Shown piece by piece: positions 1-8,833 of a stretch of DNA of 64,000 nucleotides; positions within the stretch are counted from its first letter, which is position 1, and the number at the start of each line of letters is the position of its first letter. Where the stretch lies: NCBI RefSeq assembly GCF_009712475.1, contig NZ_VCJO01000009.1, positions 62,001-126,000 of the forward strand, written 5' to 3'. The translations under genes and the position numbers were made by a program. The DNA is from Micromonospora sp. CP22 (lineage in GTDB: Bacteria; Actinomycetota; Actinomycetes; Mycobacteriales; Micromonosporaceae). Under the pieces are notes generated by a model. The model did not search any database and was not told the origin of the DNA. It saw only the letters and a list, made by a program, of their open reading frames with translations.

Positions 1-218
1 TGCCCGACGGCCGGTACGCGCGCCGCGTAGCCGGTGCCGGGCCCTCGTCGCGGTAACGGCTCCGGCGGCGGCGAGGCGGGCGCGGAGGGCTCCTCGGCGT
101 GCCGCTCGGTGCCGGGCGGCTCTGCGCTGCGACTGCCGAGGCGGGCTCGGTCGAGCAGCGCCCGCCACCGCGGTGCCGGTTCGGCGGGTCGTCCCCAACC
201 GGTCTCGCTGCCCTCCAC
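1..218 (-). CDS. Unknown protein, N-terminal part, cut by window edge
   Basis: An open reading frame starts at a GTG at 218 and runs off the window without a stop (72 codons visible). A strong ribosome site, GGGGAGG, lies 6 nt before the GTG, which is why I accept it. The visible product begins VEGSETGWGRPAEPAPRW and is rich in proline, arginine and glutamate, so it is probably a disordered N-terminus; no domain is recognisable. It follows the membrane-protein gene at 315-1334 on the same strand, with a possible TAGCCT -10 box near 254-259. Function unknown. Confidence 0.55.
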   Translation of the reverse strand, partial: MEGSETGWGRPAEPAPRWRALLDRARLGSRSAEPPGTERHAEEPSAPASPPPEPLPRRGPGTGYAARVPAVG

Positions 219-314
219 GGATCGCCTCCCCAGCGCTTCGGTCTCCGTCTGACAGGCTACGAACGAAAGCCTATTGAGGCCACACCGGGCGGCCCCCAGT
301 TGTGTCGGCGATCG

Positions 315-1334
315 TCACGGTGTCGGGTCCGGGTCGTCTCCGTCGACGGTGTCTGTCGAGGTGGACGGCGTCCAGGTCGAAGCCGACGGCGCGGGCGACG
401 GCGGCGGCGGTGACGAATCCGTCACTTCCGGTGTCGGTGTCGGTGTCGGCGTCGGTACCGCCACGGTCGGTTCCGACGCGGACGGGCTGACGGGGACGAC
501 AGGGCTCTCGGTCGGCTCCGGTGTGGTCGCCCGGTCGACCGGCGGCCGGACGACGTCCCGCTGTTCGGGCAACGGCGGGGTGAACACCGTCCGCTCCAAC
601 CGCCGCACCTCCGGTGCCGGGTCCACCACCCGTACCCCGGATCGGGCCGCCACGCCACGAAGCTTCGCCGGCTCGGCCCGCACCACCAGCGCGTAGAGAC
701 AGGCGCACTCGGCCCGGTACGCGGCCGCCTCCGCCGCCGCGACCCGGGCACCGCTGAGGTACAGGTCGCGCAGTTCGCGTTCCGTTGGCGCGCCGCCACC
801 CAACGCGGTGGCTCGGGCCCGGTAGTCGGCGGCCTCCCGCTCCTTGCGCTCCGCGAGCTTGATCATCCCGGCGGTGACGTCCTCCGGCACCCGCTGGGCC
901 GGAATGCGGACGATCTCGGTCTGCCGCTCCGGCAGCGGCACCCGGCCGAACACGAACGCGACCCCCACGTCCCCGACCACCGCGGCGAGCCGGGACGGGG
1001 TGAGGTACTCGGTGAGCGAGACCAACGCGTACGTACCGTCGTCGAGTGACCGGCCGGCCAGCGCGGCCAGGTCGGCCGCGGCGGTCGCCTCGTACCGCGG
1101 AATGGAGTCGCCCTCGACCACCCCCACCCGGGTGACCTCGCCGACCGTCTGATCCTGCCCGGGCGGGCCACCGGTGGCGAGCATGGCGGTGGCCAGCACC
1201 GTGGCGCAGGAGAGCGTCGCCACCCATCCGAGCAGCGGACCACGGCTCGGACCGTGGCTCAGCCGGGTCACGGTGGCCGCGAGGCGGGGCAGCAGTCGCT
1301 GATCCAACTTCCGCAGCAGATCGCCGGCGCGCAC
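315..1334 (-). CDS. Unknown membrane-anchored protein with Thr/Pro-rich tail
   Basis: The product has 339 residues and a GTG start; an AGGGG motif lies upstream. One membrane helix sits near residues 35-55, after a basic N-terminus, so the rest probably faces outside the cell. The middle part (about 60-230) contains a charged, probably helical segment (KLAERKEREAADYRARA). The last 80 residues are low-complexity Pro/Thr/Ser, including a run of alternating Thr-Pro encoded by a simple repeat near 430-465. This could be a wall-spanning stalk. The layout resembles small polysaccharide chain-length or sugar-export proteins, but I cannot assign a family. It may form an operon with the partial gene at 1-218. 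Confidence 0.7.
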   Translation of the reverse strand: MRAGDLLRKLDQRLLPRLAATVTRLSHGPSRGPLLGWVATLSCATVLATAMLATGGPPGQDQTVGEVTRVGVVEGDSIPRYEATAAADLAALAGRSLDDGTYALVSLTEYLTPSRLAAVVGDVGVAFVFGRVPLPERQTEIVRIPAQRVPEDVTAGMIKLAERKEREAADYRARATALGGGAPTERELRDLYLSGARVAAAEAAAYRAECACLYALVVRAEPAKLRGVAARSGVRVVDPAPEVRRLERTVFTPPLPEQRDVVRPPVDRATTPEPTESPVVPVSPSASEPTVAVPTPTPTPTPEVTDSSPPPPSPAPSASTWTPSTSTDTVDGDDPDPTP

Positions 1335-1375
1335 GGGCGGTCCCCTCGTCGGTCGGTCGGAACGGGCGGGACGCG

Positions 1376-2320
1376 TCAGTCGCGGAGGATGTCCAGCACG
1401 CGTCTCAGATCGTCAGGGTAGTCGCTGACGAAGCGGACCTCGTCCCCCGTACGGGGGTGCTGGAAGCTCAACTCTCTGGCGTGCAACCACTGGCGATCCA
1501 GTCCGAGCCGGGCGGCGAGCGTCGGATCGGCACCATACGTGAGGTCACCCACACACGGGTGCCGCAGCGTCGAGAAGTGCACCCGGATCTGGTGGGTGCG
1601 GCCGGTCTCCAGCCGCACGTCGACCAGGCTCGCGGAGGGAAACGCCTCGATGGTGTCGTAGTGGGTGATGCTCGGTTTGCCGCCGGACACCACCGCCCAG
1701 CGGTAGTCGTGGTGCGGGTGCCGGTCGATCGGCGCGTCGATGGTGCCGCGCAGCGGATCCAGGTGCCCCTGCACCACCGCGTGGTAGCGCTTCTCCACCT
1801 CCCGGTACTTGAAGGCCCGCTTCAGCGCGCTGTACGCCTGCTCGCTCTTGGCCACCACCATGATCCCGGTGGTGCCGACGTCGAGCCGGTGCACGACGCC
1901 CTGCCGTTCGGCGGCGCCGCTGGTGGCGATCGTGTGCCCGATCGCGGCGAGCCCACCGATCACCGTCGGGCCGGTCCACCCCGGGCTGGGATGCGCGGCC
2001 ACGCCGACCGGCTTGTCGACCACCACGATGTCCTCGTCGGTGTACACCACCCGCAGGCCGGGCACCGCCTCAGCCACCACCACCGGCGCCCTGGCCGGCG
2101 GGGGCAGTGTCACCTCCAGCCAGGAACCGGCCCGCACCTTGTGCGAGTTGGGCCGTACCGCGCCGTCCACCAGCGCCTCACCGGCGTCGATGAGCGCGGC
2201 GGCGGTGGTCCGGGAGAGGCCGAACAGCCGGGCCACGGCCTGGTCCAGCCGCATCCCGTCGAGCCCGTCGGGTACCGGCAGGCTGCGCTGGTCGCCGCCG
2301 GTGGCGAAGGCGGCGGTCAT
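1376..2320 (-). CDS. rluD: RluA/RluD-family 23S rRNA pseudouridine synthase
   Basis: Converts uridine to pseudouridine in RNA, probably in 23S rRNA helix 69 if it is a true RluD. The 314-residue product has an N-terminal S4 RNA-binding domain (about 22-70) and a RluA-type catalytic domain. The signature HRLD lies at residues 144-147 with Asp147 as the expected catalytic base, followed by TGIMVVAKS. The chosen ATG at 2320 overlaps the lspA stop (ATGA), so translation is probably coupled to lspA. The reading frame stays open further upstream, but that part lies inside lspA. The lspA-rluD pair is common in actinobacteria. The exact target uridines cannot be told from sequence. Confidence 0.93.
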   Translation of the reverse strand: MTAAFATGGDQRSLPVPDGLDGMRLDQAVARLFGLSRTTAAALIDAGEALVDGAVRPNSHKVRAGSWLEVTLPPPARAPVVVAEAVPGLRVVYTDEDIVVVDKPVGVAAHPSPGWTGPTVIGGLAAIGHTIATSGAAERQGVVHRLDVGTTGIMVVAKSEQAYSALKRAFKYREVEKRYHAVVQGHLDPLRGTIDAPIDRHPHHDYRWAVVSGGKPSITHYDTIEAFPSASLVDVRLETGRTHQIRVHFSTLRHPCVGDLTYGADPTLAARLGLDRQWLHARELSFQHPRTGDEVRFVSDYPDDLRRVLDILRD

Positions 2321-2985
2321 GCCCGCTCCCCCCGTCCGCCGTCGCCGTCGCCCGGTTCGCCGGCCCCGGCGGGCTGCCGGTCGGCGGCGCGGTCGTCCGC
2401 CGACTCGGTGTCGGCGCGCCGGTCGTCGGCCAACGCCCGGGTGCCGTCGCGCTGGCGGCCGGTGAACTCCAGCACCACGGCGAGCAGCACGCCGCAGACC
2501 AGGGCGCTGTCGGCCACGTTGAAGATCGGAAAGACCCGGCCGTACGGGTCGAAGACGCTGAACATGTCGACCACGTGCCCGACGAACCAGCCCGGTGCCC
2601 GGAAAATCCGGTCGAGCAGGTTGCCGACCACGCCGCCGACCACCAGGCCCAGCGAGATCGCCCACGGCACCGACCGCAGCGTCCGCGCCATCCAGGCGAT
2701 CCAACCCAGCACCCCGATCGCGATGATCGGGAAGATGAAGGTGTAGTCCTTGCCGAGACTCCAGGCGGCCCCGCTGTTGCGGGTCAGCGACAGGTAGAGA
2801 GCGCCACCGAGCAGCCGCACCGGCTCGCGGTCACTGAGCTCCTGGAGCGACAGGTGCTTGGTCAACAGGTCGACGGCCAGCGCGAACGCCGCGAGCGAGA
2901 GCAGGATCGTGACGGCCCGGCGCCGCGAGCTCGTGGCGGTGCCTGGCCCGGTGGTACCGGATCCCGCGGGTGGTGCTGCGCTCAT
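2317..2985 (-). CDS. lspA: Lipoprotein signal peptidase (signal peptidase II)
   Basis: Membrane aspartyl protease that removes signal peptides from prolipoproteins after diacylglyceryl transfer. The 222-residue product has four predicted membrane helices between about residues 25 and 170. Both catalytic aspartates are visible: Asp125 in GNLLDRI and Asp149 in FNVADS. The Asn-Ser-Gly-Ala-Ala-Trp motif near residue 70 is also typical. The C-terminal 50 residues are hydrophilic and Gly/Asp/Arg-rich, an extension usual in high-GC actinobacteria. A GGGGAG ribosome site precedes the ATG. It overlaps the pseudouridine synthase gene by 4 bp. One likely client, a lipoprotein, is encoded at 62152-62640. 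Confidence 0.95.
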   Translation of the reverse strand: MSAAPPAGSGTTGPGTATSSRRRAVTILLSLAAFALAVDLLTKHLSLQELSDREPVRLLGGALYLSLTRNSGAAWSLGKDYTFIFPIIAIGVLGWIAWMARTLRSVPWAISLGLVVGGVVGNLLDRIFRAPGWFVGHVVDMFSVFDPYGRVFPIFNVADSALVCGVLLAVVLEFTGRQRDGTRALADDRRADTESADDRAADRQPAGAGEPGDGDGGRGERA

Positions 2986-3052
2986 CTGCTCCCCATCGAC
3001 GATCGTGGCGGTGCCGTCGCACCGCCACGCACGGACGCCGGGAAGCGTACCG

Positions 3053-3472
3053 TCAGCGCCGCTCCTCCAGCTGCTTGCAGGTCACGCAGAGGGTGGCCGA
3101 CGGGAAGGCGGCCAGCCGCTCCACCGGGATGGGGTTGCCGCACCGCTCGCACCAGCCGTAGCCGCCCTCGTCGAGACGCTCCAGGGCGCGTTCGACCTGC
3201 GTGATCCGTTCCAGGATGCTGTTGGCGAGAGAGATCTCCTGCTCCCGCTCGAACGTCTTGGTACCGGTGTCGGCCTGGTCGTCCCCGGCCGAGTCGGTGA
3301 GACGGTCGCGCTGTAGCTCGGTGATCTCGCTCAACGTCTGATCGTACTCGGCGCGCAGTTCCTCATGCCGCGCTGCCAGCGCGGCTCGGATCTTCTCGGT
3401 CTCCGCGGCGCTGCGGGTGGACTTCGCCGCGGACTTGCGGCCGGCGGTCCTGGTGTCGGTGGGCTTGGCCAT
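3053..3472 (-). CDS. DksA/TraR-type C4 zinc-finger protein
   Basis: A 139-residue basic protein with a Lys/Ala-rich N-terminus, a coiled coil (about 30-95) and a C-terminal four-cysteine zinc finger (Cys108, Cys111, Cys129, Cys132). This is the DksA/TraR layout; related proteins bind RNA polymerase through its secondary channel. The DxxDxA-type tip motif of true DksA is not obvious, so a role in the stringent response is only a possibility. I chose the ATG at 3472 because GAGGGAG lies before it; an in-frame extension upstream has no ribosome site. A good promoter lies upstream at 3598-3626. Confidence 0.85.
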   Translation of the reverse strand: MAKPTDTRTAGRKSAAKSTRSAAETEKIRAALAARHEELRAEYDQTLSEITELQRDRLTDSAGDDQADTGTKTFEREQEISLANSILERITQVERALERLDEGGYGWCERCGNPIPVERLAAFPSATLCVTCKQLEERR

Positions 3473-3597
3473 CGTCGCTCCCTCGGCCACGGAGCCGCGG
3501 TGAGTCCGCGACGCCTCGACAGGGGCCGCCGATATCGGCCGCCCCAGGTACAAAACGGGCGCGCGGCCATGTTGGCCGCGCACTCCGGAGGTTGGCA

Positions 3598-3626
3598 AGG
3601 ATACGGAACGTAAGGGCGTCCGACAA
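3598..3626 (-). promoter_or_regulatory. Predicted promoter of the DksA/TraR-like gene
   Basis: On the minus strand TTGTCG (3621-3626) is followed after 17 bp by TATCCT (3598-3603). This is close to the main actinobacterial sigma-factor consensus and lies about 125 bp before the start codon. Confidence 0.55.
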
Positions 3627-3704
3627 CGTGCCGCACCGAAACACCCGGTCCACCCTGATTACTGCCATTTCAGGGCAAAGGGAACGCTAGCAGAAGAGCA
3701 CCAC

Positions 3705-4010
3705 TCAACCGGCCTGTTCCGCACCGTCCCGTAGCCGGTTCAGCCGGCCGACCACCTCCGGTCCGGACGGGGTGACCAGGAAGAGCTTGTCTCTGCTGGC
3801 CGCACCGGTACGCAGTGACACGGCGGCGGGTCGGACGCCGAGCGCGGCGGCCAACGCGCGCCGGGCCGCCTCGGTGGCCCGGCCGTCAGCCGCTGGCGGA
3901 TGCACCGCGATGACCAGGGCGGGACCATGCGGGCCGTCGAACCGGCCGCCCACCCGAGCCCGCGACGACCCCGGTTTCACCCGTACGGCGACAGTGAGCG
4001 AATCGTCCAT
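3705..4010 (-). CDS. DUF167 (YggU-like) family protein
   Basis: A 101-residue protein matching the small DUF167 fold: N-terminal RVKPGSSRARVGG and a central PPADGRATEAARRALAAALG segment. The family has known structures but no settled function. It starts with ATG at 4010, 8 bp downstream of the stop of the membrane protein gene at 4019, so the two are probably co-transcribed. DUF167 genes occur near divIVA and YggT genes in many actinobacteria, which fits this spot. Confidence 0.85.
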   Translation of the reverse strand: MDDSLTVAVRVKPGSSRARVGGRFDGPHGPALVIAVHPPAADGRATEAARRALAAALGVRPAAVSLRTGAASRDKLFLVTPSGPEVVGRLNRLRDGAEQAG

Positions 4011-4018
4011 CGAGCGAC

Positions 4019-4585
4019 TCAGCGGTGTTCAGCTTCTGACAGCAACACCGCGTTCGGTGTGCAGTGCGCGCAGGGGGTGAAGCCGAGTTCGACCGCCTCC
4101 GCGACGGGAAGCGGTTCGTGCTTTCGGCCGACCAGGTGCGGACACTGGTCGAGGTGGTAACGCGGCCGACCGTCGACGACCCGGACGTCGTCCGTCAGGC
4201 GAGCCACCCGGGCCGCCTGCTCCGCGCTGAACTCCTCGGCAGCGGGTTCGTCGTCGTACCCGTCGACGGCGCTCGACCGCTCGCCCGGCTCGGCCACCGG
4301 CGAGCCGGGTGGTTGCCGCCACCCGGCATCGCCGGCGTCGAAGTCTGCGGAGGTCTGTTGGGTCGGAATGCTCGGCTCACGCGCTCCGCGAGGCGCGTGG
4401 CCGGTCGGGCCGCTGGTGGCGGCCGAGGCGCGGCCGGCCGCCTGGCGAGCACCGGCGACCAGTGCCACGGCGGCCAGCAGGCTGGCCCCGATCGAGACGA
4501 CCAACAGCGGGCTGGAGCCCCCGGCCAAGCCGAAGACCAGCAGCACCACCGCGACGAGGATGAGCGCGAGACTGATGACTATCAT
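4019..4585 (-). CDS. Conserved membrane protein with Cys/His metal-site-like tail
   Basis: A 188-residue protein. Two membrane helices fill residues 1-47. A low-complexity linker (50-125) follows, then a conserved C-terminal module with HLDQCPHL about 30 residues before PCAHC. The spaced Cys and His residues look like a zinc site, similar to short treble-clef or Ada-like motifs. This is an inference from spacing only. The tail should be cytoplasmic if the two helices form a hairpin. The gene lies between divIVA and the DUF167 gene, where similar proteins occur in other actinobacteria. Function unknown; a division-related role is suggested only by position. Confidence 0.75.
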   Translation of the reverse strand: MIVISLALILVAVVLLVFGLAGGSSPLLVVSIGASLLAAVALVAGARQAAGRASAATSGPTGHAPRGAREPSIPTQQTSADFDAGDAGWRQPPGSPVAEPGERSSAVDGYDDEPAAEEFSAEQAARVARLTDDVRVVDGRPRYHLDQCPHLVGRKHEPLPVAEAVELGFTPCAHCTPNAVLLSEAEHR

Positions 4586-4623
4586 GGCTCACCCTCGCCG
4601 TGTCGTACCGATGAGGCAGGGCC

Positions 4624-4651
4624 GGTGATCGCCGCGTCGGCGGCGGTCACC
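4624..4651. terminator. Hairpin after divIVA
   Basis: Two 12-base arms (4624-4635 and 4640-4651) pair with a single T-G wobble around a 4-base loop. The hairpin lies a few bases after the divIVA stop. There is no clear T-run, as is common in high-GC actinobacteria. Confidence 0.5.
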
Positions 4652-4659
4652 AACCCGGT

Positions 4660-5463
4660 TCAGCGACCGGCCTCAAGCGCGCCGGAGCGGCCCCCGCCGT
4701 AGGATCCGGCGAGCCCCGCCGCAGCGAGACCGTTGCCGGCGGCCCGGCCACCTTCGCCGCGGGTCATCTCGGCCTCCAGGCCCTGCCCACGACCGTCGAG
4801 GTCCCGCAGCTGGCTCTCCAGGTACGCCTTGAGCCGGGTGCGGTACTCCCGCTCGAACTGCTTGAGCTCCTCGATGTGCTTCTGCAACGCGGTGCGCTTG
4901 GCGTCCAGGCCGCCCATGGCCTCCTGGTGCCGCTGCCGGGCGTCGCGCTCCAGCGCGTCGGCCTTGGCGCGGGCTTCGCGGGTGACCTCCTCGGCCTTCG
5001 AACGGGCCTCGGAGAGCAGCTGGTCGGCCTCGCGACGAGCGTCGGAGACGTGGTCGTCGGCGGTGCGCTGGGCCATCATCAGCACGCGCAGCGCCTGCTG
5101 CTCGCCGTCACCGCCGGGCACCGCGCCACCGACACCGACGGCACGGACCTGCTCCAGCTCGGCCTGCATGGCGCGGGCGGCCTGCTCGGCGGCGGCCTTG
5201 TCGCGCTGCACCCGGTCGAGCTGGGCCTTGACGTCGTTCAGCTCGGCCGCGAGGCGGGCGTCGCCACCGGGACCGGCGGGGGCACCGCCCCGCCCGCCGC
5301 GCTCCACCTGGGCGCGCAGCTCGTTGTTCTCCTCGATCAGGCGGGCGAGTTCGCGCTCGACCTCGTCCAGGAAGGCGTCGACCTCCTCCTCGTCGTAGCC
5401 CCGCTTGCCGATCGGCGGCTTCTTGAAGGCGACGTTGTGGACGTCGGCCGGGGTCAGCGGCAT
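4660..5463 (-). CDS. divIVA: DivIVA (Wag31) polar growth scaffold
   Basis: Coiled-coil protein that recognises negatively curved membrane and, in actinobacteria, directs wall synthesis at cell poles and hyphal tips. The 267-residue product opens with [20 protein letters not shown], the conserved membrane-binding head, followed by [16 protein letters not shown] and then long coiled coils (about 30-75 and 95-215). The C-terminus is Gly/Ala-rich. I start it at the ATG at 5463 because GAGGAG precedes it; the frame is open for 15 more codons upstream without a good ribosome site. Its position beyond sepF and YggT is standard for actinobacteria. Confidence 0.95.
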   Translation of the reverse strand: MPLTPADVHNVAFKKPPIGKRGYDEEEVDAFLDEVERELARLIEENNELRAQVERGGRGGAPAGPGGDARLAAELNDVKAQLDRVQRDKAAAEQAARAMQAELEQVRAVGVGGAVPGGDGEQQALRVLMMAQRTADDHVSDARREADQLLSEARSKAEEVTREARAKADALERDARQRHQEAMGGLDAKRTALQKHIEELKQFEREYRTRLKAYLESQLRDLDGRGQGLEAEMTRGEGGRAAGNGLAAAGLAGSYGGGRSGALEAGR

Positions 5464-5507
5464 CGAAACTCCTCGGGTCAGTTGCGGCCGCGATAGCGCG
5501 TCGGTCA

Positions 5508-5813
5508 TCAGGCGGTCCTGATGATCGCCGGCTCTAACACAAACCTCATCAGCACGAACAGGATAACCAGGAGCACAAGGGAGGCCAGGTCGATGCTCAC
5601 GGTACCAATTCGCAGCGGAGGGATCACACGCCTCAACGCCCGGAGCGGGGGATCAGTGACGCTCCACACGGATTCCAGTCCGGCTGACGCTCCCCGACCG
5701 GGCTGCCAACGCCGGCCGTACTGCAACACCGCGCTCAGTACGAACCGCGCCAACAGCACGATCAGGAAGATGTACGTGGTCAGGTAGAGAACCTGTAGCA
5801 AGATCGACAACAC
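5508..5813 (-). CDS. YggT-family membrane protein
   Basis: A 101-residue protein with two YggT-type halves, each a membrane helix: residues 1-28 and about 70-95. The loop contains [22 protein letters not shown], the characteristic DPPLR segment of the family. YggT proteins lie next to sepF and divIVA in Gram-positive bacteria and cyanobacteria and have been linked to division or osmotic tolerance. The exact role is unsettled. It is 30 bp downstream of sepF and probably in the same transcript. Confidence 0.88.
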   Translation of the reverse strand: MLSILLQVLYLTTYIFLIVLLARFVLSAVLQYGRRWQPGRGASAGLESVWSVTDPPLRALRRVIPPLRIGTVSIDLASLVLLVILFVLMRFVLEPAIIRTA

Positions 5814-5842
5814 GGCAGGCGATGTCCCTCAGGTCGGGCGGG

Positions 5843-6529
5843 TCAACTCAGGCTGAAGAACCCACCCTCAGCGATCTTGGCCTTGTCCTCCGCGGTGACC
5901 TGGACATTGGCCGGTGAGAGCAGGAACACCCGGTTGGTCACGCGCTCGATCGTACCGCGCAGGCCGAAGGCCAGCCCGGCGGCGAAGTCCACCAGACGGC
6001 GGGCATCCGCCTCATCCATCTCGGTGAGGTTGATGATCACCGGCACCCCGTCGCGGAAGTGCTCACCGATCGTGCGCGCCTCGCGGTAGGTGGTCGGGTG
6101 CAGCGTGGTGATCTGGTAGCGCTGCTCCTCCTCCGGCGCCAACGCACGCTCCCGTGGCTGCGCCTGCGGTGCCAGGGCGAGGTTGTCCCGGGTGTGGTAG
6201 GTCAGCGCACCGGACGGCTCGCCGGTGGACCGGGTGATCGACCGTACGCTGGACCGCTCGGCCCGCTCCGGGCGCTCGGACTCCACCCGCTCGGGCTCGC
6301 CCAGCCGGCTCGGCCGCTCACTCAGGCGCCCACGCTCACCCAGCCGTGGCCGAGGTGCCGGGGGCTCCTCCGCCTCGTCCTCCTCGTCGGCGAACTCCTC
6401 GGCGTACCGGCTCTGCCGGTACCGCGACTCGCGGTAGCCACCCTTGTCGTAGCCACCGTCGTCGTAGGCCCGCTCGTCGTCCTCTTCGACCAGTCCGAGC
6501 CAGACCCCCGCCTTGCGCAGTGCACCCAT
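5843..6529 (-). CDS. sepF: SepF, FtsZ membrane anchor
   Basis: SepF tethers FtsZ to the membrane through an N-terminal amphipathic helix and bundles filaments through a C-terminal domain; actinobacteria lack FtsA, so SepF is the main anchor. The product has 228 residues: an N-terminal helix ([18 protein letters not shown]), an acidic, Arg-rich linker to about residue 125, and the SepF core with [21 protein letters not shown] and [19 protein letters not shown]. The start at 6529 was chosen because the family begins at this helix; the frame continues upstream without a homologous segment. The ribosome site (GAAGGG) is weak. Confidence 0.93.
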   Translation of the reverse strand: MGALRKAGVWLGLVEEDDERAYDDGGYDKGGYRESRYRQSRYAEEFADEEDEAEEPPAPRPRLGERGRLSERPSRLGEPERVESERPERAERSSVRSITRSTGEPSGALTYHTRDNLALAPQAQPRERALAPEEEQRYQITTLHPTTYREARTIGEHFRDGVPVIINLTEMDEADARRLVDFAAGLAFGLRGTIERVTNRVFLLSPANVQVTAEDKAKIAEGGFFSLS

Positions 6530-6718
6530 CCCCGCGCCCTTCCCGTCCGCCGTGCGGCACGCCCCCGCCGTGTCGCCTGTCGCGAGTGGACATCCCTGCC
6601 CACCGGACAGGAACGGCAATCCCTGACGCACAATTCGCGTTGCACGTCACACCCCCCGTTGCCGGGAAGGCCGTTCCCACAAACAACACTGATGTAATTT
6701 GCTTCCCTCGCGGCCAGG

Positions 6719-7468
6719 CTACCGCAGCGTGGGACGCATTCCGAGCAACGCGCTGCCGACGCGGACATGTGTCGCGCCGTGACCGATAGCCGTCTCCAGG
6801 TCGCCGCTCATGCCGGCGGACAACGTCGTGGCCTGTGGATGGTCAGCCCGGACCAGTGCGGCGACGGTGGCCAGCCGGGCGAACGCTCGCTCCGGCTCCC
6901 AGCCCAGCGGCGCCACCGCCATCAGACCGGCCAGTCGCAGCCCACCGGCGGTGGCCACCGCCTCGGTGACCGGACCGAGGCCGACGTCCGGATCGGCCGA
7001 GTCCGGCACGGCGCCGCCCCGCGCCGCGTCACCGTCGATGCTGACCTGGACCAGCACGTCCAACGGCCGCTCCCGGCCGACGGACGTGACGCCCGCGTCC
7101 AACGCGGACGCCAACCGGACGCTGTCGACCGACTGCACCATGTCCGCGTACCGCAGCACCGACTTGACCTTGTTGCGCTGCAACCGGCCGACGAAGTGCC
7201 AACGCGGGGCGACACCGGCGGCAGCGACCTCGGCCGCCTTGGGTGCCGCCTCCTGGTCGCGGTTCTCCCCCACGTCGGTCACGCCGAGGCCGACCAGCGT
7301 CACCACGTCGGCCGCCGGGTAGGTCTTGGTCACCGCGATCAAGGTCACCTCGGTCCGGTCCCGGCCGGCGGCGGCGCAGGCGTCGGCGATCCGGGAACGT
7401 ACGCGCGCGAGCCCGGCGGCGATCTCCGCGCGCCGGTCGGCTCTCGCCGGGGCTTGACTGTCAGTCAT
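6719..7468 (-). CDS. PLP-binding protein, YggS/PROSC family
   Basis: A 249-residue member of the pyridoxal-phosphate homeostasis family, a lone TIM-barrel fold related to alanine racemase. It is not thought to be an enzyme but to buffer PLP. The PLP lysine is Lys48 in VTLIAVTKTYP; HFVGRLQRNK near residue 90 and the SAGMSGDLETAIGHGATHVRVG phosphate-binding end are also conserved. It starts 9 bp after the ftsZ stop, so it is co-transcribed with ftsZ, the usual order in actinobacteria. Confidence 0.93.
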   Translation of the reverse strand: MTDSQAPARADRRAEIAAGLARVRSRIADACAAAGRDRTEVTLIAVTKTYPAADVVTLVGLGVTDVGENRDQEAAPKAAEVAAAGVAPRWHFVGRLQRNKVKSVLRYADMVQSVDSVRLASALDAGVTSVGRERPLDVLVQVSIDGDAARGGAVPDSADPDVGLGPVTEAVATAGGLRLAGLMAVAPLGWEPERAFARLATVAALVRADHPQATTLSAGMSGDLETAIGHGATHVRVGSALLGMRPTLR

Positions 7469-7477
7469 CGGTGCTGT

Positions 7478-8593
7478 TCAGGACCCGTTCTTCAGGAAGT
7501 CAGGCACGTCCACATCGTCGAAGAGCACCCGGCGCGGCGACTGCGGCGTGGTCGGCGCGGCGGGCGACGGCAGGATGGGGGTGCTCGGCTGCGCGGGCTG
7601 GTTCTGGTTGGTCTTGCGGGCCGGCTCGGCCGCCTTGTACGCCGGCGTGCCGCCGTCGAAGCCCGCCGCGATCACGGTCACCCGCACCTCGTCGCCGAGC
7701 GCGTCGTCGATGACCGCACCGAAGATGATGTTCGCGTCCGGGTGCGCCGCGTCGGTGACCAGCTGCGCCGCGTCGTTGATCTCGAACAGACCGAGATCGG
7801 ACCCACCGGCGATGGAGAGCAGCACGCCCCGGGCACCGTCCATGCTCTGCTCCAGCAGCGGGCTGGAGATGGCGGCCTCGGCGGCCTCGACCGCGCGGTT
7901 CTCGCCACGGGCGCTACCGATGCCCATCAACGCGCTGCCCGCGCCGCTCATCACGCTCTTGACGTCGGCGAAGTCCAGGTTGATCAGACCGGGCGTGGTG
8001 ATCAGGTCGGTGATGCCCTGGACACCGGAGAGCAGCACCTGGTCGGCCGTGCGGAAGGCGTCCATCATGCTGATGTTGCGGTCGCCGAGCGCCAGCAGCC
8101 GATCGTTCGGAATGACGATCAGGGTGTCGCACTGGTTGCGCAGCTCGTCGATGCCGGCCTCGGCCTGCACCTGACGGCGCTTGCCCTCGAAGGAGAACGG
8201 GCGGGTGACCACACCGATGGTCAACGCCCCGAGCTTGCGGGCGATGTTCGCCACCACCGGCGCGCCACCGGTGCCGGTGCCACCGCCCTCACCGCAGGTC
8301 ACGAAGACCATGTCGGCCCCCTTGAGGACCTCCTCGATCTCGTCTCGGTGATCCTCGGCGGCGTTCTTGCCGACGTCCGGATTGGCGCCCGCGCCCAACC
8401 CACGGGTCAGCTCGCGACCGACGTCCAGCTTCACGTCGGCATCGCTCATCAGCAACGCCTGCGCGTCTGTGTTGATCGCGATGAACTCGACGCCCTTGAG
8501 CCCAACCTCGATCATCCGGTTGACGGCGTTGACGCCGCCACCCCCGATGCCGACGACCTTGATGACCGCCAGGTAGTTGTGCGGAGGTGTCAT
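7478..8593 (-). CDS. ftsZ: Cell division GTPase FtsZ
   Basis: Tubulin-like GTPase that forms the Z-ring. The 371-residue product shows the nucleotide loop [13 protein letters not shown] near residues 15-27, the tubulin signature GGGTGTG at 103-109, the T7 loop region with [11 protein letters not shown], and the C-terminal peptide DVDVPDFLK that binds SepF and other partners. The linker (about 318-355) is short and Pro-rich. A strong promoter with a palindrome lies upstream (8699-8729), so ftsZ can be expressed apart from the operon. The 240-bp gap after ftsQ supports this. Confidence 0.98.
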   Translation of the reverse strand: MTPPHNYLAVIKVVGIGGGGVNAVNRMIEVGLKGVEFIAINTDAQALLMSDADVKLDVGRELTRGLGAGANPDVGKNAAEDHRDEIEEVLKGADMVFVTCGEGGGTGTGGAPVVANIARKLGALTIGVVTRPFSFEGKRRQVQAEAGIDELRNQCDTLIVIPNDRLLALGDRNISMMDAFRTADQVLLSGVQGITDLITTPGLINLDFADVKSVMSGAGSALMGIGSARGENRAVEAAEAAISSPLLEQSMDGARGVLLSIAGGSDLGLFEINDAAQLVTDAAHPDANIIFGAVIDDALGDEVRVTVIAAGFDGGTPAYKAAEPARKTNQNQPAQPSTPILPSPAAPTTPQSPRRVLFDDVDVPDFLKNGS

Positions 8594-8698
8594 CTCCGGT
8601 CCTTTCCCTTCGAGATCGGCTACTCCCCGACCGGCTACGGCCTGGCCGGACCGACGGTCGACGCAGCTACCACCACCGAGGTCGAGAGGTAAACCCTC

Positions 8699-8729
8699 AC
8701 CCTCTACTAGAGGGTTAGAGTTATGTCAA
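8699..8729 (-). promoter_or_regulatory. ftsZ promoter with overlapping palindrome
   Basis: On the minus strand TTGACA (8724-8729) is followed after 17 bp by TAGAGG (8701-8706). The -10 region is covered by a perfect inverted repeat with CCCTCT and AGAGGG arms (8700-8705 and 8709-8714; extended by one A/T pair), which looks like an operator. The transcript would have a leader of about 100 nt. A further small hairpin with CCGGCG/CGCCGG arms lies upstream near 8790-8804. Confidence 0.75.
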
Positions 8730-8833
8730 CCACTGATCCTCTTCGGGGCAACGTAAGCGCAGCCGAGCGATGAGCCAAGGACCTTTCCGGCGTGTCGCCG
8801 GTCTAGCGAGACGGCTCACCCCTGATCGGCCAC

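Noticed and set aside
6767..8692. Long plus-strand frame opposite yggS and ftsZ
   Set aside because: Complement of two clear genes, no family similarity, low-complexity His/Arg/Gly content.
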